DNA of 30,613 nucleotides, from positions 1 to 30,613 of the forward strand of contig JAYMTA010000359.1 of the NCBI GenBank assembly GCA_036897625.1, in the 5' to 3' direction. The position numbers and the translations under genes were made by a program. The notes below the pieces were generated by a model, which made no database searches, was not told where the DNA came from, and worked only from the letters and a program-made list of their open reading frames with translations. Positions 1-9,635 of the stretch are shown here, piece by piece (positions within the stretch are counted from its first letter, which is position 1; each line of letters begins with the position of its first letter). This DNA comes from Pelargonium cotyledonis. Lineage: Eukaryota; Streptophyta; Magnoliopsida; Geraniales; Geraniaceae.

Positions 1-500
1 GTCCCTAAATTGTTCAATCTCACTTAATCACACATACACCATCAGTTTAGAGGTTGAGAGCAATTTAGAAGAGCATTCCAAAAGGTATTGGCATAAACTC
101 GAATTGGTGCAAAGCTATGGCGGGAGATAAATCAAGTTTTCGTAATTCCGCATTTTTTTAGTTGTGATCTTATTACCGATTTATAATATTGATTAAGATC
201 ACTGCATATATCTTACAAACTGGTCATATAAATTGTTTATTAATCCACCTATTTTACGATATACTGCAAATTGTAAAACATATCACGTAAAAAAGTGACT
301 CATATATGTCAACGGGCCGTGTCATGTCAATACCAACTCATTTATGTACATGTCCTAGATTGGGTTGTAGAATTTTAAACTTAACTATTTAAATGTGTTA
401 GTCTTGCTGTCGAAAACCGTTCCATAAACGTTTTGGTTTGACCAAACATGGTAGATAGATAAAACTAATCAGTGGTATTCTCAAAATAAAATAAAAAAAT
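1..500. other. AT-rich stretch without a recognisable gene
   Basis: No long open frame, RNA gene or repeat family was recognised here. It lies directly upstream of a promoter-like block, so it may be distal promoter or plain intergenic DNA. Confidence 0.4.
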
Positions 501-508
501 CAGTGGAA

Positions 509-671
509 AGAAGTGGGCCTGGCCCATCACAGCTACTGAATGGATCAGGATTGATTTGGGCCCACAATTCGAGTTTATAAATGTTAGCTAAATTCGTTAT
601 TTCACTACTATATAAACCCAACCGTCGTCACTGTCGTTTCCAGATGACTGCTTCTGAACTGTAGCCCTAAC
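509..671 (+). promoter_or_regulatory. RNA polymerase II promoter-like block with site II motifs, TATA box and telo-box-like motif
   Basis: Seen: TGGGCC and its reverse GGCCCA face each other at 514-519 and 521-526, a second TGGGCC lies at 557-562, and TATATAAA lies at 609-616. An AGCCCTAAC motif, close to the plant telo-box AAACCCTAA, lies at 663-671, roughly where a 5' leader would be. Known: site II plus telo-box pairs are typical of plant promoters for ribosomal protein, snoRNA and other growth-linked genes. Inferred: transcription would start near 640 and run right into the hairpin-rich tract. No convincing protein follows, so the transcript would be non-coding or would encode something outside the visible frames. 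Confidence 0.5.
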
Positions 672-1566
672 GTTCAAATTTCTTCCACATTTCTACAGAA
701 ATTGTGTATTTTCCTTGAATCTTACATGCATCTTGATGTAACCACGATTCTCTGTGTTCATCGATAGCACATTGAACGTGCCAAAGTGATGCTAAATCAA
801 GTTTTTACAGCAACTTCTGGACAAGTGGATTTCAAAATTTCCCATGGTTTCTCGCTTATTCTCGTAAGTTTCACAGTTTTCTCACTCCCTAATCACAGAT
901 CATGTCCTGATCTGCTCGTTTCAGACTTCATTTGTGGTTTTTTCGATGAAGATTTGCTCATGGATATGCTCGATTGTGATTGATTTTGCATTAGCGACAC
1001 TACTATGAGGTTTTGAGGTAATTTTCTAATTGTTTCGCGCTTTTTTCTAGTTAGCTGCTCAGTTTTCTCGTTCCTCAAACAAAACTGTATTTCAATTCAG
1101 ATCCGGTGACGATACATTTATGAATTTTTTTACCTCCAGATTTGCTCGTTGAGTCGTTGGTAATTTGTTTTGCATTTTACTGAGGCTTGGTGTAATTTCC
1201 CTCTTTATTTGGCATGCTTCTCGATTTTCTCGTCGTCCAAACAGAGCTTGTACCAATCCGGTTCCGATCTTCTCACTTCACATTTTTGTTAAACATTTTT
1301 CCGTGAAGAATCTGCTCGATTTTGCCTCGACGTGCACTGATTAGAGGCTTGGTGTAATTTTCCTGTGGTTTGGCATGCTTCTAAATTTTATCATTTTCCA
1401 AACGGAAATTGCACAATCCGGTTCCGATTTAATATCTTGTTATTTCTGTTATATATGATGTCCTTTGTGAATATTGATCTGCTTGATGATGATTGATTTT
1501 ACTTTAACCACACTGAAGAGAGGCTTGGGGCTGGGTTCAAGGTCTTTAAAAATTTGGCATGTATTT

Positions 1567-1733
1567 GTGACTTGTGCTTGGCATTGCTTGATGAGTCTTA
1601 TCTCTAGAAGTTCAAGCTTTATGGTATTACTCCCTTCGTCCTGATGTGAGTGTCCTGAAGTGTTCCCAAACAAGCCCTCACTCTAATGCTTTGCTTTTAG
1701 AGAGGAGAAGAAAGCTTTGTCAAGCACTTGTTG
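1567..1733 (+). ncRNA. Hairpin A, MIRNA-precursor-like
   Basis: The 5' arm (1567-1610) contains CTTGTGCTTGGCATTGCTT and ends TCTCTAGAAG. The 3' arm (1693-1733) contains CTTTTAGAGAGGAG and AAGCTTTGTCAAGCACTTG. They pair antiparallel over about 40 nt, broken by two 2-nt mismatches, a few more mismatches and a ~3-nt bulge, with a loop of about 80 nt. Pairing of this length and imperfection fits a plant miRNA foldback. No known family was recognised. The loop carries a Stowaway-like terminus (ACTCCCTTCGTCC). Confidence 0.4.
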
Positions 1734-2148
1734 CTTCAATGGTTAGATAGTCTCTGCCATTGCCATTAATGGGATTAAATCTCTGAGGACTTGAATTGCC
1801 CTCTTTTTCTCTCATGTTGAAAATGTTGGCCCTTTTCTGAGAGCAATCTATCCGCATGATTTATATATTTGTTTCAGCTTCTTCTTTTTTGCCATCTTTG
1901 GCTGTTTTTGGTCAAAATTCACCAAATCAAACACTTCATGGTCGATTTCTGTTGTTGACAAAATTCGCCTATCCAAGCTGATTCATATTTTTAAAATATG
2001 CTCATTCAATTTTTGGCATGCGAAGCTCCTTTTGATGATTATTGTTCTTTTATCTAACCACACTGAAAAGAGGCTTGAGGTGTGGCTCAGTCTTCAAATG
2101 GTTTAGCCTGGAAATTGTTGTGGTCGGAAATATTCTGTATTATTGATT

Positions 2149-2295
2149 GTGACTTGTGCTTGACATTGCTTGATGAGTCTCATCTCTAGAAGTTCTAGCT
2201 TTTTGATACTATTACCCCAAGTGTTACCAAACAAGGCCTAAGTCTGATGCTTTGCTTTTAGAGAGGAGAAGAAAGCTTTGTCAAGCACTTGTTGC
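2149..2295 (+). ncRNA. Hairpin B, MIRNA-precursor-like
   Basis: Arms at 2149-2192 and 2254-2295. The 3' arm is identical to that of hairpin A over its full ~41 nt; the 5' arm differs by two substitutions (TTGACATT, TCTCATC). The loop is shorter (about 61 nt) and unlike that of A apart from a GTTACCAAACAAG-type segment. Confidence 0.4.
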
Positions 2296-2721
2296 TTCAA
2301 TGGTTAGATTGTCTCTGCCTGCCATTTGTGGGATTTAATTATTGAGGACTTGAAGTGCCCTCTTGTTCTCTGATGCTGAAAACATTGGCCCTTTTATGTG
2401 AGCAATCTATGCACATAATTTCAAATCTAAGTTTCAGCTTAATGTTTTGCCATATCTCAGATGTTTTTGGTCAAAATTCATTTTTGCTCACCTTGTGTGA
2501 TATGAATTTTTCTCATCAGCTTGAGGTTTGATTCAAACTATAGTTGATTCCTGTTATTGTAGAAATTCACCTGCATATGCTTTCCTGAAATTTTGTGTAT
2601 GTAAAGATGTGCTCGATGATGATTGATACTGCTTTAACCACACTGAAAAGAGGCTTGAGTTTGGTTGCAATGGATGTAGTCTGGAAATTGCTACGGTCTG
2701 AGATGGTCTGTGTCTTTGATT

Positions 2722-2890
2722 GTGACTTGTGCTTGGCATCGCTTGATGAGTCTTATCTCTAGAAGTTCAAGCTTTATAATATGTACTCTCTCCGTTCCCA
2801 ACTATTTCTCCTGTACTGTTACCAAACAAGCCCTTATTCCAATACTATGCTTTTAGAGAGGAGAACAAAGCTTTGTCAAGCACTTGTTGC
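2722..2890 (+). ncRNA. Hairpin C, MIRNA-precursor-like
   Basis: Arms at 2722-2765 and 2849-2890. It differs from hairpin A at one position in each arm (GGCATCGCTT in the 5' arm; GAGAACAAAG in the 3' arm). The loop contains TACTCTCTCCGTTCCC, a Stowaway-type terminus, but is otherwise diverged. Confidence 0.4.
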
Positions 2891-3479
2891 TTCAGTGACT
2901 AGATACTCTCTGCTAATTGGCCTCTTCTGTGGAAAAGTTTGGCCTGTTTCTGAGAGCAATTAATCACATAATTTACTAGCTACATATCTTGGAACTTATT
3001 TTTATGCAATTTTCTTTTCGGTGAGTCAAAATTTGGTAAAAAAATCTTTCGTTGCTCCTACCTTAATAAACTGTTTTCGAAATGATCCACATTTTTGTTC
3101 TAGTTTTTATATTTAAAACTATATTCTAGTTCAAATTCACTTCATTTATAGTTTAGCACTGCCAATATGGATCGTAACTCATATGTATCCGAAACTCTAA
3201 TTAGCATTTCTATATGTTTGGGTTACTCAAATTTGTTCGACCAGTTTTGAGATTGGATCCGTCTAAAGTCCAAATCATAATGAAACCGCACATTATGTTC
3301 AAGAAACTAGATTCGTGACCTTCACTTTTTGTCGGTTGAGTTTGGGTTAGCGTTGATTTGCTCGATGATGATATATTTTGCTTTAACCACACCGAAAAGA
3401 GATTTTAGGCTTGGTTCAAAGACTTCAATTTCTTTATCCTTGAAATTGATATGGCCTGAGATGTCATGTATAGTTGATT

Positions 3480-3665
3480 GCGACTTGTGCTTGGCATTGC
3501 TTGATGAGTCTCGTCTCTAGAAGTTCAAGCTTTATATTTAATTTGGAACGGAGGGAGTATTATAATATCATACAGCTTGAACTTCAAGTGTTACCAAACA
3601 ACCACTTAAACCTAATGCTTGACTTTTAGAGATGAGAAGAAAGCTTTGTGAAGCACATTTGTTGC
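3480..3665 (+). ncRNA. Hairpin D, MIRNA-precursor-like, extended by an inner stem
   Basis: Arms at 3480-3523 and 3621-3665. The 3' arm is the most diverged of the four (GTGAAGCACATTTG). The stem continues inward as GAAGTTCAAGCT (from about 3519) pairing with AGCTTGAACTTC (from about 3575). The remaining loop carries GGAACGGAGGGAGTA, the right-hand terminus of a Stowaway element. Confidence 0.35.
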
Positions 3666-3800
3666 TTCTATGGTTTGATAGTCTCAGCCATGGCCATTTT
3701 TGGATCGAATTGTTGAATGCTTGGATTGACCTCTTGACTCTCATGTGGAATAATATGGCCCATTTCTGAGAGCAATATATACACTCACAATTTAGTATTT

Positions 3801-4038
3801 GTTGTATATTAAATGTTCAAGACACCAATATGGAAAGAGGAATGGGTAAATGGCACGTGAGGTCATGCTCATTTATTGTGAGAAACTTCACACGTAAAGT
3901 GAGGTTAATATGTGAAAATTTTCATCTATTTACCTCACTTTACATGTGAAGTTTCTCACGGTAAATGAGCATGGCCTCACATACCATTTACCCATTTCTC
4001 ACTTTTCATATTGGTGGTATGGACATTTAATATACAAC
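3801..4038. repeat. Long inverted repeat (fold-back / MITE-like element)
   Basis: The left arm 3801-3906 begins GTTGTATATTAAATG. The right arm, about 3931-4038, is its near-complete reverse complement ending CATTTAATATACAAC. The loop is only about 24 bp, so a transcript would form a hairpin of roughly 105 bp. No convincing target-site duplication was seen at the outer ends, so the superfamily is not assigned. It lies exactly between the hairpin tract and the 3' end of the copia element. Confidence 0.65.
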
Positions 4039-4114
4039 ACTCATCCTAAATGTTTATAAAATAAAAGTACATATGTGATGTATACGCATTAATGTTGTCT
4101 CGTTAAAAACTTTG

Positions 4115-4860
4115 TCAGAAAAAACTTAATGGAATAATAACCTTAACGAAAAGAAAAAGAGTGCAATGTGTATTTGTCTCTCTTTCAATTGAATAAACAT
4201 TTCTGAGACGATGTAATCCAATCTTGCGCGCTAGTTGCTCAAAAGTTTTAGTTGGAAGAAACTTTGTGAACATATCTGTCAAATTTTCGCTTGAGCGGAT
4301 TTGATGAACATCCATTTCACCATTCTTTTAAAGTTCATGTGTAAAAAAGACTTTGGAGAAATATGTTTGGTCTGATCCCCTTTAATATAGTCTCTCTTTA
4401 TTTGTGCAATGCAAGCAACATTATTTAAATATAATATTGTTGGATTATCTTTAATCATTGTAAGGCCACATGTTTGTTGGATATGTTGAATCATCGATCT
4501 TAACCACACATTCTCTACTTGCCTCCTCGTGTAGTGATATGATCTCAGCATGCTTTGATAAAGTAGCTACCAATGTTTGTTTGGTTGAACGTCATGAAAT
4601 AACTGTTCTATCATATGTAAACAAATAGCCTGTTTGTGATCGTGCTTTATGTGGATTTGACAAAAAATCAGCATATGCATATCCAATTAATTTGGATTTA
4701 GGAGTTCTTACATAAAATAATCTCATATCACTTGTTTTTCGAAGATAACGAAATATGTGTTTAATATCATCCCAGTCCTTTTGGGTAGGTGCAGAACTAT
4801 GTCTTGCTAATAAATTTATTTAGAATTTTATATCTGGTCTTGTATTATTAGCGAGATACA
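4115..4860 (-). pseudogene. Copia RNase H domain and C-terminus remnant
   Basis: The connection and RNase H region read in pieces on the minus strand: ARHSSAPTQKDWDDIKHIFR, RSQTGYLFTY, QTLVATLSKHAEII, ENVWLRSMIQHI, NPTILYLNNVACIAQIK, GDQTKHISPKSF and, in another frame, VHQIRSSENLTDMFTKFLP. The Asp expected in LYEDNAACIAQ is Asn here (LYLNNVACIAQ). The frame ends near 4115. Confidence 0.85.
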
Positions 4861-4899
4861 TCAATACAACAATTGCACTTAAATATGGTATTTCTTAAT

Positions 4900-5870
4900 C
4901 GAAAATTTCTTCATCGTTATCTTTAGGACGAAAACAATTTATTTATATCAAGTGATCGGACAACCATTGATGAGCTCAATGGATGACATTTGTCCATGTA
5001 AAAATGTTTTAAGATCTTTTCTACATAATTGGATTGATGAATAAAAATCTCATTTGATAAATGCTCGATCTGCAAGTCAAGACAAAATTTAGTTTTCCCA
5101 AGATCTTTTAATACAAACTCATTTTTCAAATAAGTTACAGTTTTCTTGAGCTCTTCTGGAACTCTAATGATATTTAAATCATGAACATGTACTGCAATAA
5201 TTGTATATCCATTTTTTGATATCTTAATAAAAACGCATGAACTAATGGGATTGTTTTGATATCATTCTTTGATGAGATACTCATTTAGACAATCATATCA
5301 CATTTTCCCAACTGTTTTAATCCATACAACGACCTTTTCAATTTTATGTAGTTTATTCTTTTAGGTCTTGTATTATATGATTCAGGCATTTTAAGTCATT
5401 TGGGAAATTTTATGTAAACATCACTATCAAGTTATCCGTATAAATAGGCTGTAACAACATCCATAAGACACACTTGAGGTTTTTCAAAAACTGCCAAACC
5501 AATTAGAAATCTAAAAGTAATTGCATCAACTACTTGAGAATATGTTTCATTATAATCGACTCCAGGTTTTTGAGAAAAATCTTGTGTTACAAGTCTAGTT
5601 TTGTATCTGATAATTTCGTTTTTCTCATTTCACTTTCTTATAAATACCCATTTTTAGCCTACTGGAATCACTCCTTTGAGAGTTTGGATTATGGGTTCAA
5701 AAACTTTACGTTTCTCAAGTGAGTTTGATTCTGCCTGAATTGCATCTTTCCATTGTGACCAATTATTTATTTGTTGACATTCTTCAATTGACTTTGATTC
5801 TTTATCCCCATTTTCATTAATAATGTTAACTGCTGTTGCATATGCAAACTTCTTATCAATGATAATTTCA
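4900..5870 (-). pseudogene. Copia reverse transcriptase remnant, YVDD motif lost
   Basis: RT landmarks are visible across three frames: YKWVF near the start, RLVTQDFSQKPGVDYNETYS, DAITFRFLIGLAV, MDVVTAYLYG, then LKRSLYGLKQ. The catalytic YVDD of copia RT is HVHD at 5178-5189 (IIAVHVHDLNII), so one of the two metal-binding aspartates is replaced by histidine. Next comes LKNEFVLKDLGKTKFCLDL near 5129-5070. Several stops and frameshifts separate the pieces. Confidence 0.88.
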
Positions 5871-5878
5871 TTTCAATT

Positions 5879-6205
5879 TTATTCATTTCTTGTAGATACA
5901 TAATTTATGGAGATTTTATTATTTTCAATTATTTCGGGGATCTCATCATCTTCCAAATTATTTATGTCTTCTACTGGATTCTCTCCTAGAGAAGTCTCAG
6001 TTTCATTCATGCCATTTTTATATGCTTTTTTTTTCTTTCTTGGATCTTTGGTGCCAATTAGTCCACGCTTATGACTTATATTAGTTTTTGATTTTTTCAA
6101 TGGAATCTCAATTCTAGTAGGAGCATTTATTGCTCGAATATGTGATTTCATAACATTATTTGCATCTGAGAATGCATTAGGCAATTGATTTGCAATATGA
6201 TGCAA
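5879..6205 (-). pseudogene. Copia integrase-RT linker remnant
   Basis: A 108-codon open stretch rich in Lys, Asn and Glu (KKSKTNISHKRG, DPRKKKKAYKNG, NNLEDDEIPEII). In this family the low-complexity, charged linker between integrase and RT sits here. No catalytic domain is expected or seen. Confidence 0.6.
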
Positions 6206-6418
6206 ATGAATAATATTCTGAACTTCAAGATCAGATTCCTGTGTGCGAGGATCATAATGAGAGATACATGATGCATTCCATGTAATATCATATTTTTCCA
6301 GCTTATCTTTCTCTCCCCCTAATGCTTGAAATATAGTCTCATAAAAATGAAAATCAACAAATCTTGCGGTGAATAAATCTCTGGATAATGGTTCAAGATA
6401 TTTAATAATTGATGGGGA

Positions 6419-7108
6419 TTAAAAGTCAACATAAATTTCCAATCTTCTTTGTGGTCTCATCTTTGTGCGTTGTGGTGGAGCTAATGACACATATATAGCA
6501 CAACCAAAAATTCTTAGAAGAGATATATTTGGTTGCTGACTAGTTACCAGTTGTACAAGGGAGTACTTATGATAAGCAGCTGACCTTAATCGATTAAGTG
6601 CTGCAACATGTAATATTGCGTGACCCCAAGCAGAAGTTGGTAACTTTGCTTTCATAAGTAAAGGTTTAGCGATTAATTGTAATCGCTTGATAAGAGATTT
6701 TGCAAGACCATTTTGGGTGTGCGTGTGGGTCACAGGATTCTTAACTTTAATTTCAATCGACATGCAATAATTATCAAATGATTTTGATGTAAATTCTCCG
6801 GCATTATCGAGACGTATTGTCTTAATTGTATAATCCGAAAATTGTGCTCGTAGTCGAATTATTTGAGTTAGCAATCTTGCAAATTTCACATTGCAAGATG
6901 ATAATAAACATACATGTGACCATCTGGTAGATGCATCTAACAATACTATGAAATATTTAAATGGTCTACGTGAAGGATGAATAGGCCCACATATATCTCC
7001 TTGAACACGTTCAAGAAAATTTGGGGATTCATTTCCAACCTTTGTTGGTGATAGCCTAATAATTAATTTTCTTTGAGAACAAGCAACACATGAGAACTCG
7101 GTTGACAA
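6419..7108 (-). pseudogene. Copia integrase core, 229 codons, catalytic Glu replaced
   Basis: Integrase core (rve, RNase H fold) that would join the cDNA to the host chromosome. The CxxC near the start (SCVACSQRK) is the end of the HHCC zinc finger. The first two acidic catalytic residues are present in QGDICGPI and RLDNAGEF. The third, normally E in NGLAESxIKR, reads NGLAKSLIKR; the AAA Lys codon is at 6698-6700. The element therefore could not integrate with its own enzyme even though this frame is still open. The domain ends in FGCAIYVSLAPPQRTKM. Confidence 0.9.
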
Positions 7109-7489
7109 AAGAATTTTCTGATTTTTTAATAAGTGCCCATCTGAGTTCTTTATAATTCTTCACATCATTATTGACCTAGGATGGCCTAATTGATCATGCC
7201 AACTCATAAAATTATTCTTCGAATCAGTGAATTTCTGGTTCACTATAACATGAGATTTAATTGTACTTATACATGTATAGTACAAACCAAAGGATAAAGA
7301 AACTAATCTTTCTAATATTCATTTGACTCCGAAGACAATGAATGTAATACAAAGGTATTCAATATTGTTTATATTTATTGTTTCAATATAATATCCATTG
7401 AGACGTATATCTTTGAAACTTAACAGGTTTCTTTCTGATTTAATAGATAATAAAACATTATCTATTATAATCTTTGTTCCTTAGGTAAC

Positions 7490-7640
7490 AAAATAATTGC
7501 TCTTCGAGAGCCTTCAATTACATTTTCAGTTCCTGCAATTGTTTTTACATTTGTTTTTGATTTTGTCAAACTCAAGAAATATATCTCGTTTTTTAGTAAA
7601 GTGTGAGTAGTTCCACTATCTGATAAGCTTCATAATCCAT
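7490..7640 (-). pseudogene. Copia aspartic protease remnant
   Basis: The catalytic DSG of a retroviral-type aspartic protease is visible on the minus strand at 7612-7620, followed by TTHTLLKNEIYFLSL, as usual in this family. The downstream part and the gag-pre-integrase zinc finger (about 7110-7490) are full of stops and only partly recognisable. Confidence 0.65.
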
Positions 7641-7997
7641 TTTGAAATGATCAATGCAAGGATGAGAATTTTCTATGTCTGTTCATTAAACAAGATTACA
7701 TAATAAGATTTAAAAATTAAGAGTAGATAAAACTAACATATTGAAAACAATAAAAAAAAAAAACAAAACACAATAGTAATGCTACACATAAAAGAAAATA
7801 ACTTCAAACATAAGCATTTTCATCAGCATAAGATGTGCCAACATTTCCATTCATTTTTTTCAAAGAAGTCTGCAACATTCAAGTGAGCCAAATTCACTTG
7901 CTCATTGGGTTGATTATTATCATCTTGGCAAACGAAGTTGACCTATTTGTTCTTTCCTTTCCCTTTTTAGGACACTTGATAAAGATCAACAAAATTT

Positions 7998-8843
7998 TTG
8001 GGTGTTCGACAATTTTGCCCCCAATGTCCTTTCATCCGCATCTGTAACATGAATTTTCAATCCTTTTGGGAACTTTATCATATGAAGTCTTTCAATTTTC
8101 ATGTGTTGCCTTCTGAATATGGCTATCCCGATCTGAAAAATTATTTCTACCTCGACCAGGCCTTGGCCATGATTATTATTATATCCACGTCCATGGCCAC
8201 GACCGCGATTGCGACCACGACCATAATTATTATGTGCTACAACATTAGATTCATGTAATGGAGCAGAGCCGGTCGGGTGTAATTCATGATTCATTAACAA
8301 AAGCTCATTATTTTGTTCAGCCACAAGAAGAGATGATAGTAATTGACTGAATTTATCAAAACGTTTCCCTTGATATTGTTGCTGCAAGATTAAATTTGAG
8401 GCATGAAAGGTGGAATATGTCTTCTCTAACATATCCGCTCCAGTGACCTTTTCTCCGCAAAGTCTTAACTGCGAAGTAATCAAATGCAATTTAGAACTGT
8501 ATTGACTTACTGTTGGAAAATTTCGGAGCCTTAAATGCAAACAATCATACCGAGTTTTTGGTAAAATAACAGTCGTTTGATTCTCATAACGTTCTTTAAG
8601 ATTTTTCCATAACGTGAGAGGATCTTTAACTGTGAGATACTCATTTTTCAACCTCACGTGTAAGTGATGCCGTATGAAAATCAAAGCTTTTGCTTTATCT
8701 TGGCGTGTTGCTGTATTTTCATCTTTTATGGTATCACCAAGATTCACAAAATTTAAATACATTTCGACATCAGTGATCCATGACAGATAATTTTTGCCAG
8801 ATATGGCAAGGGCATCGAACCGAAGCGGTGTAATGTTTGGCAT
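7998..8843 (-). pseudogene. Copia Gag (UBN2-type) pseudogene with split zinc knuckle
   Basis: Nucleocapsid-type protein that would package the element RNA. The likely start is the Met at 8843 (MPNITPLRFDAL); the frame is open 8 codons further upstream, but the family begins here. Family landmarks in order are SGKNYLSW, KAKALIFIRHHL, YLTVKDPLTLW, LKERYENQ, LHLRLRNF, LRLCGEKVTGADMLEKT and LLVAEQNNELL. A Gly/Arg-rich stretch follows (GRGRNRGRGHGRG), after which the frame shifts. The CCHC zinc knuckle at 8009-8049 is one base short (41 instead of 42 nt), so its CYRCG and KGHW halves fall in different frames, with a stop in the first. Not functional. Confidence 0.88.
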
Positions 8844-8882
8844 GATAATTTTCGTGTGATATGGCAAGGCCTGTGTTTATCA

Positions 8883-9020
8883 CCCCCTAATAGGGGGCAT
8901 CATCCTGTTAGTTGTTAGCTCTCCGCTTAAACCCATAAATTTCGCCTCATATATACGGTTCGGTTAGAAGGCTCGAACTTGAGACCTCGAAAGGAATCGC
9001 ATAAACTGATTGGTTCAATA
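8883..9020 (-). repeat. Possible SINE-like or retroposed fragment
   Basis: On the minus strand AAGTTCGAGCCTT (8971-8983 region) resembles a tRNA-type box B, with GAACCAATCAG upstream as a weak box A candidate. At the other end CCCCC-TAATA-GGGGG (8883-8897) forms a short hairpin. No target duplication or A-tail was identified, so this is only a suggestion. Confidence 0.22.
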
Positions 9021-9297
9021 TGCCTTGATTAAATAATTTAATTATTGTTTCAATTTTTTCTAAACTGTCTTGCTCAAAACCTCAAAGACTAATTTGTTTT
9101 TTTCACTCTAAATAGACTTGGGCCTTGTTTGGTCAGTCTACTTAATGTCTATATAGATAGTAGGAAGGAGTTTACATTATCTATAGAGAATATAAGATTT
9201 ATTTGTTAAAAAAATGTCTGGAAGGAGTTTAAGAAAAAAAGTTATTGTTTGGTAAAATTGTCTAAAAGAAGGGGTATTATTATGAAATTACCATATT

Positions 9298-9552
9298 GCC
9301 CTCAGACAGAGGTAACAAACTTGAAGGTAAACCCACTTGCATATGTGGGCTTACCGTCTGACTTGTATACCCCACATTTAAAAGGGTACACCGCTCACAG
9401 AGGTAACAAACTTAGAGGTAAACCCACATGTATATGTGGGTTTACCGTCTGATCGGTATATCTCATATTTTAAAGGGTCCACCGCACAGATACAAGAAGT
9501 AGATGTAAATCCATGATTTACCTTCTGATGGTGTACCTCACATTTATAGGGT
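9298..9552. repeat. Three tandem ~90-bp units, each centred on a palindrome
   Basis: Each unit reads approximately AGAGGTAACAAACTT, then a palindrome, then GTCTGA, a GTATA(C/T)C segment and AAAGGGT(A/C)CACCGC. Palindromes: 9326-9355 (GGTAAACCCAC facing GTGGGCTTACC), 9417-9446 (13-bp perfect arms GGTAAACCCACAT / ATGTGGGTTTACC, 4-bp centre) and 9505-9521 (GTAAATC / GATTTAC). Unit 3 is the most diverged. Confidence 0.8.
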
Positions 9553-9635
9553 TCATCGCCCAGATACATAACTATGATATAATCAATAGTAAGGTATACT
9601 CATGTTTGTGTACGGTATACCATACAGTCAGTTAA

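Larger units (their letters stand above)
930..3790 (+). ncRNA. Candidate non-coding transcript with repeated modules and four tandem hairpins
   Basis: No plausible protein is encoded; the open frames are short and unrelated. The tract is built from degenerate repeats. A module of the type TGCTCGATGATGATTG, then a T-rich stretch, ACCACACTGA and GAGGCTTGG occurs near 1480, 2030, 2607 and 3357, with older, shorter versions near 960, 1140 and 1315. Each of the last four modules is followed by a hairpin (listed separately) and by a conserved tail reading GGCCC(A/T)TTTCTGAGAGCAAT or close to it. A promoter-like block lies upstream. It may be a primary transcript for small RNAs, a structured long non-coding RNA, or simply a tandemly amplified repeat. 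Expression is not shown by the sequence. Confidence 0.4.
4040..8867 (-). mobile_element. Ty1/copia LTR retrotransposon, decayed internal region
   Basis: Gag, protease, integrase, reverse transcriptase and RNase H follow one another on the minus strand, which is the copia order (integrase before RT). The reading frame is broken by many stops and frameshifts. Sequence after the RNase H stop (4040-4110) resembles the LTR-proximal tail of this family. No primer-binding site or LTR was found upstream of gag, so the 5' LTR is missing or unrecognisable. The 3' side stops at the inverted repeat ending at 4038. Confidence 0.9.

Noticed and set aside
786..983. 65-codon open frame just downstream of the promoter-like block
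   Set aside because: No protein-like features; it overlaps an opposite-strand frame and the first degenerate repeat module.
1478..1535. TGATGA and CTGA motifs suggesting box C/D snoRNAs in the repeated module
   Set aside because: The distance between the boxes is about 30 nt, too short for a C/D snoRNA, and no convincing terminal stem or C'/D' pair recurs in all units.
1654..1675. CTGAAGTGTT resembling the first ten bases of miR395
   Set aside because: The following bases (CCCAAAC) do not fit miR395, and the other three units lack the match, so it is chance.
9249..9569. Overlapping frames repeating KVNPLAYVGLPSD / GKPTCICGF on both strands
   Set aside because: They are translations of the tandem palindromic DNA units, which explains the repetition and the presence on both strands.
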